64,000 bases of DNA from the NCBI GenBank assembly GCA_014621425.1, contig JAANBB010000030.1, forward strand, positions 62,001-126,000, given 5' to 3'. Position numbers and translations under genes: made by a program. The stretch comes from Cylindrodendrum hubeiense (lineage: Eukaryota; Ascomycota; Sordariomycetes; Hypocreales; Nectriaceae). This document shows, one piece after another, positions 11,435-22,093 of this stretch; position 1 is the first letter of the stretch, and each line of letters starts with the position of its first letter. The notes under the pieces are model-generated. The model ran no database searches, had not been told where the DNA came from, and was given only the letters and a program-made list of their open reading frames with translations.

Positions 11435-12538
11435 TTACTCTTGGTTATACCAATGCCCCCTATTAGCTTCCAGCCGCTTATAGCTTCCATCCACATAATC
11501 CCGCCCCATCTCCCAGTCCCTGCTCTCTAATTCTTTCAACATATCCTGATGTTCCTCTTGTGTGATAATAACCTTCCCTTCCTCTCGAAACTGCCTCATA
11601 AGCGCTGGGTGGAGATACCCATCCCGGTGCATAATATCAGTGAGCTCCTTACTTACCTCGAGCGGTGGCTGCGCCGTCACTGATTCTTGCTGTAGAACTT
11701 CCTCAACCATATCCATTTCCTCCTCAAAGATGCCTTCCTGCTCCGTAGCGTAGGCCGTGTGAAAATGCTGGATTTGCGCGTATTCCACAGGTCCATCCTC
11801 CCGGATCAGAAAGGCTGATCGATGAAGGTTGCCATGTGCGATCCCTGCCTCATGAAGCTCACCTAAGACCTTCCTGCAGAGCTCCGCGTCCCCAATGCTG
11901 GCTTCGCGTACTGCTGCTGACTCCACCATATAGCCGATCACTCGTTCCCCGTTGTCGGTAATATGTCCGATAAATTGCGGCGCTATTGCCTGGCCGGGAG
12001 GGAGCAGCGAGTAGGTGTGGCTTTCCTGCGCAATTGCGAGATCGTCATTGCCCTCGGGATGAAAATCCCAGATCCCAATGGCCCTTGTTATCCCGATCTC
12101 TCCAGGGCATGCAAATACGCCTGAATAAAGTTGGCCAAGGCGCTGCAGGTTGATCTCATCCTCCCGACCATAAATAGCATCTCCAAGAGCAACCATGTCC
12201 ACCTTTGTGCTATGCCATGAGCCTGTGGAATCGGGAAATCGCTTCTTCTCGGTAGAAACAATTTGGAGCTTGCCATCGGTGCCCTGCTCCATCCTAGCCA
12301 TATCCCAGTCTCCGTCTGGCACAGTACTAAACCCAAGAAAGCGGCCCGCTTCATCTGGGAAAGCGGATAGGGTCTTAGGTGCGCGTAGGTATTGGATACG
12401 CGACCTGACTTGAATACGATAGTAGAAAGGTCTGCCTGGTACGTTATGTATAGCTTTGATAATCTTAAAGCTAACCTGGCCCGGGGGGGTGGTGGTGGAG
12501 GAGGGGAATGAGGAGGAGGAGAGGGAAGAAGAAGCCAT
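11435..12538 (-). CDS. Kinase-like (degenerate protein-kinase fold) protein of unknown function
   Basis: Single exon, 367 residues, no signal peptide or membrane segment. It opens with a Ser/Thr/Pro-rich stretch. GDAIYGREDEINLQRLGQLYSG and especially ELHEAGIAHGNLHRSAFLI (about residues 232-250) match the catalytic-loop layout of a large family of fungal kinase-like proteins, some mislabelled alpha-galactosidase in older annotations. In the usual loop HGD(L/I)xxxNF, the catalytic Asp is replaced here by Asn (HGN) and the metal-binding Asn by Ala (RSAF); the following strand has IQHF where an IDFE-like metal motif is expected. It is probably a pseudokinase. The C-terminus is acidic and helical. 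Coding is clear; the fold assignment is moderate. Confidence 0.72.
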   Translation of the reverse strand: MASSSLSSSSFPSSTTTPPGQVSFKIIKAIHNVPGRPFYYRIQVRSRIQYLRAPKTLSAFPDEAGRFLGFSTVPDGDWDMARMEQGTDGKLQIVSTEKKRFPDSTGSWHSTKVDMVALGDAIYGREDEINLQRLGQLYSGVFACPGEIGITRAIGIWDFHPEGNDDLAIAQESHTYSLLPPGQAIAPQFIGHITDNGERVIGYMVESAAVREASIGDAELCRKVLGELHEAGIAHGNLHRSAFLIREDGPVEYAQIQHFHTAYATEQEGIFEEEMDMVEEVLQQESVTAQPPLEVSKELTDIMHRDGYLHPALMRQFREEGKVIITQEEHQDMLKELESRDWEMGRDYVDGSYKRLEANRGHWYNQE

Positions 12539-13463
12539 ATTGGACCGTGGATATGTAAGAGTGATGGCAAGATATGATAGATAGTATACAGATACTGATA
12601 AGGCTTGCGAGAGTCGCCGTGGTATGGGTGAAGAGGGTAAGGAGAGAGAAGAGGAGGGAAAATTTACTCACAGGAGAAGATGCTGCTTTTATACATGAAG
12701 GTCTGAGTATAGCCAGCCTAAAAACATCAGCTGCCTCTCGCATACATTTTCCTAAGTGAAGGTACTCTTAACCATAGCCCCTTCCCTTACATGATAATCC
12801 GCACCAATCATACTGCCGTATTAAGTATGCAGTAAATATGCAAAGCTGTTGCGTCGCATCGCATTGGTTGGCTGTACCATGCAGGTCAAGGCTTGCACAT
12901 GGAACTAATTTCGGAATTGGCCGCACTGTGCTTCCCCCTCAAGCCGTGGTAACTAAAAGACAAAAAAGAATATCCTACTCAGATTTCTTATTCAGGTGTC
13001 TTGCTTCAATATTACTTGGACATTTTGCCGAGGCAATGCTTTTTAAGGCACTAAATTGAACTGTCTAAACAGACTGTTATTGAGTGACGACCATCGCCTA
13101 CCCTATGGCATGAGTCACCAGAGCAAAAAAAAAAAGAACCCCTACACATCAATACTGTCTACTTTCTCAATATCTTAGATCATTTCCTGAACGAAAATCT
13201 TCTTCTCTCTTGAGAATTCGTGCGAGGATGGTTTGCACATCTTCGGCCATTCGTGCCGATCACAGCCGGGCCGGCTGACTGCCGGGCTGTATGACTCCAC
13301 TTCACGGAGCTATGTCCCGAGCGGAGAACGATGGCGTTAGCTGACTCACGTCTCTGAACACAATGCCTCAAAACCTAGCGATTTCCTGCATTCTTGGCTG
13401 AGCTCAACTCCTAAAATATCACCCACGTAACTTGTCAATAAAATTTCCTTCTCGTACCCAACC
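12539..13463. other. Intergenic, 0.93 kb, divergent promoter
   Basis: Separates two divergently transcribed genes, kinase-like (minus) and GNAT (plus). Contains an A-run near 13125. No gene seen. Confidence 0.45.
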
Positions 13464-14225
13464 ATGGCGTTACCCGTCGGTCCTCTTGTCTCAGGGACGT
13501 CTACCAGGCCGTCTCGCATCGCACTCCACGGACGCTACATCTCCCTTGTCCCCCTGCAGTCGTCTCATGCTGTGGGAAACTTCAAGCATCTCGGCGGTGA
13601 AGAAAATGGCCATAGTTGGACACATATGTTTGGCGGACCGTACCTGGACACCGAGGAATGGCAAGGAACTATCGACACCTGGAGTGCATCAACCGATCCG
13701 CTCTACTTCACGGTTCTTTCTGGCCCAGAGTCGGACCCAAGCTCCGAACCGGCTGGCCTGATGACCTACATGTCTATTTTCCCGGACCACCGCAGGATCG
13801 AGATTGGTAGCATCATCCTTGGCAAGGTGCTGCAGCAAACCCGCGGGGCAACCGAAGCTTTCTACCTCATCCTCAAACATGCCTTTGAGGACCTGAACTA
13901 CCTCCGAGTCGAGTGGAAAGCGAATAACCTAAACAAACCCAGCCTCAAGGCCGCCGAGAGGCTTGGTTTTGTGTTTGAAGGCGTCTTCAGGTATGGGCTG
14001 CACCTCCAAACGTCTGTCCTTACCCCGCTAACTTGAGACAGGAAGCACATGATCATCAAAGGGAGACGTAGGGACACGGCTTGGTTTAGCATTACCGACG
14101 AAGAATGGCCACTCGTCAAACAAGGTCTTGAGGCTTGGTTGAGCGAAGACAACTTTGATGAACAGGGCAAGCAGCGCAAGGGCCTGAAGGAAATCAGACA
14201 TTCCTTCGAGAAGAGCAGCTCATAG
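13464..14225 (+). CDS. GNAT-family N-acetyltransferase (RimJ/RimL type)
   Basis: Two exons, 13464-13990 and 14042-14225, joined over a 51-nt intron with branch CTAAC; 236 residues. The fold shows the substrate-entry strand ISLVPLQSSHAV, the central strands RRIEIGSIILGKVLQQTRGATEAFYLILKHAF, where the Q/RxxG/A acetyl-CoA loop sits (QQTRGATEA), and the closing YLRVEWKANNLNKPSLKAAERLGF with the Asn-Ser-Ala helix typical of RimL-like enzymes. These enzymes transfer acetyl from acetyl-CoA to amines of proteins or small molecules in the cytosol. The second exon is required: it supplies the final strands IIKGRRRDTAWFSI. Substrate unknown. Confidence 0.87.
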
Positions 14226-14360
14226 AGAATCCAGCCCAACATAGATCCATAGTAATTATTTAAATCAGAACTTAATAAAGATTTCTTCAAAACCAAGTTG
14301 ACTAGGCTTACAGAAGTCGAAGTTTTCTTCCTATTCGCCATTTTGCTCTCCATCTAAACT

Positions 14361-15528
14361 CTAAAACTTGATCTCAGAGGTATCCAAAGTCAGGATGTAT
14401 CTTCCTCCAGCTGCCTCTGTCAACCCATACAGTTTCTTTCCCCTGCTGTCATAACTAAGATCCTCAGGACTTGATGGTACGAAACCCTTGTTTTGATGTG
14501 CCGTCTTCCCCGGAATCCAACCCCAGATGTCGCCGTCGCTCTGCCCGTTGCTTCTCGAGAGGTAGATTTTACCATCGGCTTGAACCGCCCCTTGCACACG
14601 CTCGATGCCGAAACAGTACGCCCAACTTCCCTTTGCAGTCGTTCCATCAGCTTTAAGCTTGCGTGTTTCATAGTCCAACTCAAACTTGACCATTCGAATT
14701 GGGTCGTCGTCGCTTGTCTGATACTCGCCAACGAGCAGACTGTCTGGGGTGGTTGTTCGATCCAGAGAGATGAAGGAGAATCTGAAGTCGAACGAGGGCG
14801 TCCACTTATACGACCTGAATTATTGTTAGAATGCGAGTTGTTGTGAGTTCATTAGATGCTCACCTGATTTGGGGAAGGACGTATTTGTAGCCAGCCGCAG
14901 AATATCCCCCGTTGCTTTTCTTGCCGACACCATCGCCGCTCTCGACGTGCCAGATGTTGTCCATATCAAACACGCGAATTCCCTTCCATGTATCAACAAC
15001 CCAGAGAGTATTTCCATACCACATAATGCCGCCAGCATGGACTGGTACCTCCTCAAAGTCATCCTCAGCGTGGGGATATACCAGGAGAACATGCCGGTAG
15101 GAGTCATCTGAGCGATTGACAAATGTGACTCGGGCACTTTTGTCATCATCTCGGTGCCAGCTGACAACCCAACCATTCTTTCCTTCGTACGTGCCTGCAC
15201 CCAGCGCATCTGCGGTAGACGTAATTCCTTGGGGAACCCATTTGCTAGTATTTTGGTCGTCAAAGTCAGACGTTTCTTCCCAGGCTTTCTTGCCTGAAGA
15301 ATCCGTCGTCATTTTGTGGTTTCCATCGTCAAAGACGTCTGAAACCAGAACCTGTTTGCCTGCTTCGGCAAAGAGGTTAGAGAGCGATTTGAGGTTTGGG
15401 TTGTCACCTTGGTCGGCAAGAATGAAGTCGGCGCCATTTCTTTTCTTCGAATCGGTGTCGCAGTTATTGGCATTTTGCGCCAGGGACAGTGATCCCGCCG
15501 CAAGAAACAGAAAACTGGATAATTTCAT
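14361..15528 (-). CDS. Secreted protein of unknown function
   Basis: Two exons, 15528-14864 and 14814-14361, with a 49-nt intron; 372 residues. The ATG at 15528 is chosen over the upstream in-frame ATG at 15582 because it gives a clean signal peptide (KLSSFLFLAAGSLSLAQ). The mature part is acidic and rich in Asp, Gly and Trp, with repeated strand-turn units such as GTYEGKNGWVVSWHRDDD, GGIMWYGNTLWVVDTWKGIRVFD, AVQADGKIYLSRS and LSYDSRGKKLYGL. That spacing suggests a beta-propeller or related all-beta fold, which is my inference. No catalytic motif recognised. It is tail to tail with the GNAT gene, with only 135 bp between the stops. Confidence 0.8.
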
Positions 15529-17371
15529 TTTCAGGAAAAAAAGGCGACAAGTCTTTGGCAGAAGAGTAAATTGTGTTAACATGAGGTGTTATTGCCGACT
15601 TCAGCTCATCAAATATATATTTCAGGTCGCATTCGCATGGCTGTCAGAAAGTCACTGCGGCTTTTGTGTAGTGCCAGTAACTCTAAGCGCCTTGATGATG
15701 TCTTGAATAAAATCACTATACCGATCTCGATCTAGTTTCTGTTGAATCTTTGGTCATTTAAGAGATACCCTCGGGTTATTCGTATCGCGTGCTGTAAGCC
15801 GGAGGGAACGATGACCCGAGTAAGCTGTCATACGTACATTGTCCGCATTAACAGTCGAAATTGAACCCAGCATTAAATAGCTTTAATAATTGTCATATAA
15901 GATGCGTTTTAAGGGGTAGCCCTATGCGTTATATATTTGATGTTTTTAGACAGTACGAGGGCTGAAAACTGAAAACAACTGTCGTCATTCGAGGTCCCGG
16001 TACTCCCCAGAGAGGATTCAACTATGTCATTGTCGCATTGATGTGGATCAATCTGAAGCTCCATGAAACAAGCCACATACGGCTTGATATTCCAGTGCCC
16101 TGTTTCAAACATAAATATTTGGGCGAACTGGGATCCTGATTCACTGCACGGATATTGAGGGGGTGGCGCTGCCCGCGATTCTAGCACATGCGTTTCATGC
16201 ACATTTATTGGAATCGTACACTGATGGTTGAAGCTGATGGGTTGAGACAAATTGATGACTAGGTTGAGATAGTGGTGTCTTTTGTATTGCCTTGTCAGCA
16301 TTCTGTGAGTGGGATTAACTGGAGTGTGTTCACCATGGTTTCGTTTCGTCCAGCAAGAAGTGAGCGCGCACAATAATTTCTGGTTAGGCGAAGCAAAAAA
16401 TGATTATGTGAATTTTATGCTTGGCTACATTCATATTCTTTTGATCTCCGTGGGTCGATGAACCCAATATCCCAGACGTTGTTGTGATGTGGACTCGTCA
16501 GGTCTACAATATTGGCAGGGCTAACTCCACCACGCCACTCGGGCGGAAAAGAAAGGTTCGAAGCGTCAAATAAGGTCGGGTCATGGCGGAATAATAGACA
16601 GCCGAGTATTACCTTTAAGTCCTATTATTTTACAAGGCTATCCATGGCGGATTCAACGATGTTGGTCAAGTGTGACATCATCAACAAGAATCCGATGACG
16701 AAGGGCGGGCGGGTATCAGTGGATCATGTCGATCTTGAGTCAAGGCTGTTCCAACTCTATCAGATAATTATCGCCACCGTGGGCTCAAGCTATGCTGCAT
16801 TGCCGACAAGCTATTCCGCGCGACATTTTCTTTGCAATGTAGTGCTCTGGTTAGGCCAAGATCGGTCGATTCTTAGACACGTGGGTGGAATGGTTCCGCC
16901 CTTTGCCCCATGGCTGCCGATCCCGGTCGGAGAATTCGGAAGGTGGTTCAAGTCGGCCAGCACAGACACGTGTGTCCCATGCACCAAACCTGTGGCAGAA
17001 CATTTCAGCTAGTTTCAACTACAGGATTACGCCGCACAGCCTTGATGGGGATTCGCTCAATCGCTTTCATCCCCAAAACACCATCCCTTGCTAGTAATGA
17101 TCGACCTAGCTCGACAGGGGCCCACTTGTCGATCTCCAGGGGCCTCTCCATTCCTTTCTTTTCAGCTCGTCTCCTGAACAGGCATTATAATGGATTATCC
17201 CCGATGTTGGTTCAGGAACAGGGATTGAAGATCACCTGAAGAGTTAGGTATAATAACAATGAAGAGCCATCCGATTTAGAACTAGGTTATCACCAACAGT
17301 TCTAGAAACACTACGGTTTACACACCATCCTTTCTCTTGAATCCAAACATTTCAAACTCCAAGTAGTAAAC
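15529..17371. other. Intergenic, 1.8 kb
   Basis: Contains a weak candidate ORF (15909-16373, minus), and one copy of the ATCAGATAA motif at 16759-16767, about 0.6 kb before the lysozyme gene; one such match is expected by chance in a window this size. Nothing else convincing. Confidence 0.4.
15909..16373 (-). CDS. Possible hypothetical ORF, weak
   Basis: An uninterrupted 154-codon frame. The middle (about residues 60-125, with HETHVLESRAAPPPQYPC, FETGHWNIKPYVACF and DPHQCDNDIVESSL) has protein-like composition and even codon use, unlike most spurious frames nearby. There is no signal peptide, no recognised domain and the start is not compelling. It could be the last exon of a gene whose first exon I cannot find, a decayed gene, or chance. 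Confidence 0.25.
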   Translation of the reverse strand: MCALTSCWTKRNHGEHTPVNPTHRMLTRQYKRHHYLNLVINLSQPISFNHQCTIPINVHETHVLESRAAPPPQYPCSESGSQFAQIFMFETGHWNIKPYVACFMELQIDPHQCDNDIVESSLGSTGTSNDDSCFQFSALVLSKNIKYITHRATP

Positions 17372-18047
17372 ATGTTCCACGCCACCTCTTCTCTTGTGTT
17401 TCTTTTCTCCCTCGGGGCCCTTACCGGAGCCCATGCTGCTTGTATTGGACCCGATGTCAACGAAGCTACCATCAGCCTCATAGAGAGCTTCGAGGGTTTC
17501 GAGGCCGATGTTTGTGAGTGAAATGTTCCATAGTGAGATGCCACGGCTAACATTGAATTAGACATTGATCCTACCGGGAACCCTACCGTTGGTTACGGCC
17601 ACCTTTGTACAGAATCCAACTGCGCCGAGGTTCCTTACAATATCCCTCTGTCCGATGCTGATGCTGAGCAGCTACTCCGCGATGATATCGAGGTATGGGA
17701 TCATGTGTCCATTTATCCCCGATTCCAATTGCTAATTACTCTTCTTCATCCAGGTTGCTCAGCAGTGCATCACCTTGGACACAACTTCTGAGGTTGTTCT
17801 CAATGCTAACCAATATGGAGCCCTCGTTAGCTGGGCGTTCAACGTTGGATGTGGAAATTCAGGGTCTTCCACCCTTATCAGCCGTCTCAACAACGGAGAG
17901 GACCCCAACACAGTTGCGGAGGAGGAGCTACCAAAATGGAACAAGGGAAACGGGGAAGTAATCTCGGGTCTTACCAGGCGTCGCGCTGCGGAGGTCGACT
18001 TGTTCCAGACCGCTACGAGTGATGCTGCCCTTCCTGTTGGCTGCTAA
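17372..18047 (+). CDS. Secreted GH24 (phage-type) lysozyme
   Basis: Three exons, 17372-17513, 17562-17692, 17754-18047; introns of 48 and 61 nt in phase; 188 residues. A signal peptide (about 1-22, ending GAHA) precedes a GH24 muramidase domain. SFEGFEADVYIDPTG then TVGYGHLC gives Glu41, Asp50 and Thr56, the same 9- and 15-residue spacings as the T4 lysozyme triad (Glu11, Asp20, Thr26). The C-terminal lobe has ALVSWAFNVGCGNSGSSTL and GLTRRRAAEVDLF, both usual in the family. The enzyme cleaves N-acetylmuramic acid-N-acetylglucosamine bonds of bacterial peptidoglycan and is presumably released to the outside. Four extra Cys suggest disulfides suited to secretion. Family of bacterial or phage origin found in some fungi. 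Confidence 0.93.
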
Positions 18048-18367
18048 ATTCGGCATCTGAGCACTGGTTACTGGATCACAGGAGTGATAGACATCTCAAA
18101 AGCTGAAGCGTAGGGTCCTAGATGAACCCAAAGATGTGACTGTCTCAACGAAATACATACTTTCATCGTGTTATAAAACTGGCGACCCCCAGGCTTGCGA
18201 TCTATGCAAGTGAAGGATTGATACAATACTCAACACTAGTATTTCATCATATATATATGAGGGACTCATTTAAACCAATCACACCTGATTTTAACTCAAT
18301 GAAAGACGTAATACCCAAATAATAAAAGATGTCATTTGCGAAATTCAAGGCTGAACGCAACCTCCTA
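18048..18367. other. Intergenic, 0.32 kb
   Basis: Shared 3' flank between the lysozyme gene and the convergent HET gene. A short TATATATA run lies near 18250. No gene seen. Confidence 0.5.
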
Positions 18368-21300
18368 TTAGTAGAAATAATAGACCTGGTAGGGCATTTC
18401 CATAATTGCCCACATTCCCTTGACTTTCCTAACAACCCGACAAGAAAGAGAGGCGATTTCAATCTCTTCAACCTTCTGCAACAAATTCTTGTTAAATGAA
18501 AATCCATTTTCCATGGACAGCTGCTGGCACAGCTCGTTTTGCCGTTTGCTCAACCACGACTCGCTAGGATCCTGTTTCGAAAGGCTTGTCTTGCTGGATT
18601 CCGATTCCGAGTTTTCATTTATATCAACTGGGAGGACATATCGGGTGTCATGTTGCTTGTGTTCGATCACCCAGCACACGCTCATGCTTCTAAGGTCCGG
18701 GTGGGGTAGCATTTCCCATTCCGAGTTATACGGAGTAGCAATGAGACATGGACCGTCGACGTCGAACACAGACACTAGATTTCGAGCGCGGTTTTCTTCA
18801 GCCTCGGGTGCCCATATCCCATATCGAAAGACCTCAGTCATACCAGCACCAGCACCAGAAGTTATACATGGGTCAAATTCTTCACCATTATTTGCCTGTT
18901 TCGAGAGAAGGTCATTTCGAAGAAATGTTGAATCGAAATTCCGACCGAGCTGTCTTTGCAGTATAGATGGCCGTGTCGGTGCAAGTCGTGCGTCTTTGGA
19001 ACCCCCTTCTTTTGAAGTTTGAACGCCTCTCGATAACTCCTTCTCTTGTCCCTGTTTCATCACCTCACTAAGAATGCCCTTTGTTTCCGGAGCTCGCCTA
19101 TAACGACCAACCCAGAGGGATCCATTTGTCATGATGCGGTCGAAGAGCCACACTTGGTGATATTCTCCATCACGCGTTTTATCAAAGCGCAATGTTTTGA
19201 ACGGGTTGTCGACAACATCTGGATGATGGAAGAGTGCCTCACTAACTTCATCGGGGAGAGTTTCGCGGTCTTCGCTTCCAAACTCATCGCCGTTGGTTTG
19301 TACAGAATCCACACGCATAGATTGCCATATGCTATTAGCTACACCAAGTGCGCGAGGATCTTTCTCCGCCTTGGATAGAAAAAGCCTCAGAATATCATAA
19401 AATATTCGAGCAATCAGTTGCTGTATCACTGGGGTAGACTCAACGTGATTAGCGTCAAGATGTGATGTAACCTGGATGCCTGAATGTCCGATACCATCCC
19501 ACACTGGCGAGTCGTGAGCAATAGCACCGGCGTGAATTAATTCGTCTTTGGCTCTGCGGATGATTTCGTTCCTCGAAAATTGCTGGCATATTCGTATCAG
19601 GCGCTTTTGGAAAGATGTTCCACAATCAGACTCATTTTTCGGGCGGTCCACGACAACCTTCAATCTCTTTAGGTCTCTCCATACATGAGCCCAGTGATCC
19701 TTTATTGGTGTCATATCAAATTCATCCTCGATATCCCAATGGTACGCAACAAATCCGAGTTTATTCGCAGCAACATGCTGTTGAACAGCTCTGTGGCCGA
19801 GAAAAGGGCGTATGTTGTGGTAATCGATTGAGGCGGTACTGACGTGAAATGGATCAAGGCAATGCGAAGTTTCAGGGGTTGATAATCTGGTGGTGTAGGT
19901 CGAAGAATACAGCTCCGGGACTAGGAGAGAAAAGTCCCCATTAAGTAATGCCAGGGCAAGAATAGCCACGCGCAGTGATGTGCAGTGCTTTGCAACGGCT
20001 CGTGTGTTGAGTCTGATTTCATAGCCACATAGATTTGCTACAATAGCAATGAGATCCTCCTCGTCTCGACATTTCCGAGTTTTCAGGAGTGTCAACGCCC
20101 CCGCGGCTTCAACCGAATTCCGTACACCATAGTTGTTAAGGCAATACACGTTAACTGCAAATATTCTGCTTTTTGTTGGCATGAGAGTGGGGTGGAGTGC
20201 TTCAGCCGTAGTGACAACCTTGGTAGCATCGCGCTCCCTGATCCACGTGTGCAAAAGTCCTCCCATCGACGGGAGGATGAGGTGCTGCTGTATATAGTTC
20301 TTGGTATTGCTAACCATTTGTTGAAATGCTTCAACTGAGATACAGACAACTTCAGACGGAAGGCCTCTGGATATCGAGTCTAACGAATGAGTCGGGGGGG
20401 TTATCGCATGCGTGAAGCGAAACTTGGATGAAAAAGAAATACCCGCTGCTCTTCGAAAAACGAGCACAAGATTTCGTCCAGCACTAACCACCTCCTGGAC
20501 CACCCACGCGCGTGTGTACCAACGGTCTCGACTAACTCGGTCCAAGAAGTCAATGACCAGGCGGAGATTATCGAGGTGAATATGTGAAGACAAGTTTTCA
20601 GTAGTACTCAGTGCTCTAATGACTTCAACTTGTCGCTGGTCCGAAAGCGTTCCATCGTGAAGACCAGTAGTCACGATTGCGCGGTTGTAGATGATGTCCA
20701 TGGCTTGCAACCCAAGCTGCTGTTCATCTTTCATGTGTTGCGGGCTGTCATCGGTCGGCTGCGGCAGACACTCTTGGTCAATCCAGATCATCCGGAGACC
20801 GGCGGTGTTTGCTACATCCACTGCGCGATCGATAACATGGTCCGGGGCACGGTTTGCTCGAAGATTGCCATCGAGATCACGAACTTGATACGACCCGCTT
20901 GACGGCAGTATTTTGCCACTGTTGTCTTTGAGTGGCTCGGGCCAACAGTAAGATACTGCAACATAATGTCTGCAAACATCCATTGCAGTGGTTGAATTTA
21001 GGCTTCGAAGCCGAGGGAATGTATCCCGAGGCCGAAAGAGGCGGAAGCTTCGTGGTTTCTGGTCATGAGGGAACTCTGGGCATGATGTGCATATGTCACA
21101 TTTAGAATCGTTACCTGCGCTGCGATTCGGACTGTGAGGTATGACGCATCGCTCTACCCTTTCGTTTGTGTCGTCAAATACAAGAAATTTGCAGTCCTTG
21201 ATGGACCACATCTCAGCTTGGAGGCGACTGACTTGGAAATTGGCAAGCTTCGACATTTGATCCAGTTGGCGGGGATCCAGAAGGGCCGGAGCCCCTCTCA

Positions 21301-21376
21301 AGTCGCTTTCCATTGTGAGAGGCACAGAATTTGAGATAAAGAGTGGATCAGGCCTCATCGGCTGAGTGGGAGTCAT
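18368..21376 (-). CDS. Large HET-domain protein
   Basis: Single exon, 1002 residues. After an N-terminal region with a CDICTSC Cys cluster (about residue 93), the HET domain runs from about 138 to 295: YVAVSYCWPEPLKD, LRMIWIDQECLPQP, QAMDIIYNRAIVTTG and RWYTRAWVVQEVVSAG. The long C-terminal two thirds has no motif I recognise; it includes LDPFHVSTASIDYHN and a basic, Ser-rich tail. The size is at the upper end for the family and no intron is needed. A later ATG at residue 21 is possible. Cytoplasmic; role in non-self recognition presumed from the family only. Convergent with the GH24 lysozyme gene. Confidence 0.88.
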   Translation of the reverse strand: MTPTQPMRPDPLFISNSVPLTMESDLRGAPALLDPRQLDQMSKLANFQVSRLQAEMWSIKDCKFLVFDDTNERVERCVIPHSPNRSAGNDSKCDICTSCPEFPHDQKPRSFRLFRPRDTFPRLRSLNSTTAMDVCRHYVAVSYCWPEPLKDNSGKILPSSGSYQVRDLDGNLRANRAPDHVIDRAVDVANTAGLRMIWIDQECLPQPTDDSPQHMKDEQQLGLQAMDIIYNRAIVTTGLHDGTLSDQRQVEVIRALSTTENLSSHIHLDNLRLVIDFLDRVSRDRWYTRAWVVQEVVSAGRNLVLVFRRAAGISFSSKFRFTHAITPPTHSLDSISRGLPSEVVCISVEAFQQMVSNTKNYIQQHLILPSMGGLLHTWIRERDATKVVTTAEALHPTLMPTKSRIFAVNVYCLNNYGVRNSVEAAGALTLLKTRKCRDEEDLIAIVANLCGYEIRLNTRAVAKHCTSLRVAILALALLNGDFSLLVPELYSSTYTTRLSTPETSHCLDPFHVSTASIDYHNIRPFLGHRAVQQHVAANKLGFVAYHWDIEDEFDMTPIKDHWAHVWRDLKRLKVVVDRPKNESDCGTSFQKRLIRICQQFSRNEIIRRAKDELIHAGAIAHDSPVWDGIGHSGIQVTSHLDANHVESTPVIQQLIARIFYDILRLFLSKAEKDPRALGVANSIWQSMRVDSVQTNGDEFGSEDRETLPDEVSEALFHHPDVVDNPFKTLRFDKTRDGEYHQVWLFDRIMTNGSLWVGRYRRAPETKGILSEVMKQGQEKELSRGVQTSKEGGSKDARLAPTRPSILQRQLGRNFDSTFLRNDLLSKQANNGEEFDPCITSGAGAGMTEVFRYGIWAPEAEENRARNLVSVFDVDGPCLIATPYNSEWEMLPHPDLRSMSVCWVIEHKQHDTRYVLPVDINENSESESSKTSLSKQDPSESWLSKRQNELCQQLSMENGFSFNKNLLQKVEEIEIASLSCRVVRKVKGMWAIMEMPYQVYYFY

Positions 21377-22093
21377 GTAAATATATCAATTGCGGAACAT
21401 GAATCGGAACCTGCAAGGCGTTCGGCAAGTCAGCCTAGACCGCAGTGCTGTGGGTGTTGGCCAATAGTTGGCTGCATAATTTAGCGAGAACGGGCGGAAT
21501 GATTGCGCTAGTGATCAATTGTATCGTCCTATCGCTTTACTGTTGCAAGGCATCTCTGTGAATTGCTAACTCAGACCGGGGATATCACCAGGGCCTCTGT
21601 CAAGGGCCTGGTTAAACTCAATACTGCAAATTAGGGTATTTTATAACCCAGAATTCTCGGACGATGCGCGAGATGCACACAACTTGGCAAACCTGCAGGG
21701 CTTATACGCATCTCCAGTCTGCCCCACAATCCTTTGTCCACTTTGCCCGCCCACTTCAAACATCGGTTTCGGATTATTTACAGTGTGGGAGTGACCCTTT
21801 AGTGCAGACCACACCCGTCTTATAGGGTAGCAATTGGAAGAGAGGAAAGATAACGACAAGGGCTGCTGCGACAGCTTGGTCAATGGGAACAAATGCGACA
21901 AGAGGTCTAGCATCATTGAGAAGAAAGAACAGGCGTGTCTATTCATTGATTTGGCGGCATTCGCATCTTTACGCAAGGGCCTCATGGGCTACCTGTGGCC
22001 CCTTACTAGGATTTAAACCCCGGTGTGTTGGCCCTCACAAACCTCTCCAGTACAAGACATCACGAAACAATTTGAAAAGCATGAATGTTATAT
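21377..22093. other. Intergenic, 0.72 kb
   Basis: Between the start of the large HET gene and the 3' end of a Zn2Cys6 gene. Largely occupied by a diverged repeat (21457-21980). Confidence 0.5.
21457..21980. repeat. Diverged dispersed repeat, copy 1
   Basis: Block 21457-21531 aligns without large gaps to 33017-33092 (shared core GCGAGAACGGGC and ATGATTGCGCT). Block 21718-21772 aligns to 35648-35700 (shared core GCCCCACAA and AACATCGG). Block about 21884-21980 aligns to about 33157-33240 (shared AACAGGC/AGCAGGC core). Most differences are C/T or G/A. No terminal repeats or coding capacity seen. Confidence 0.55.

Noticed and set aside
16512..17012. 166-codon open frame, plus strand
   Set aside because: Composition and codon use look random; overlaps other frames equally open.
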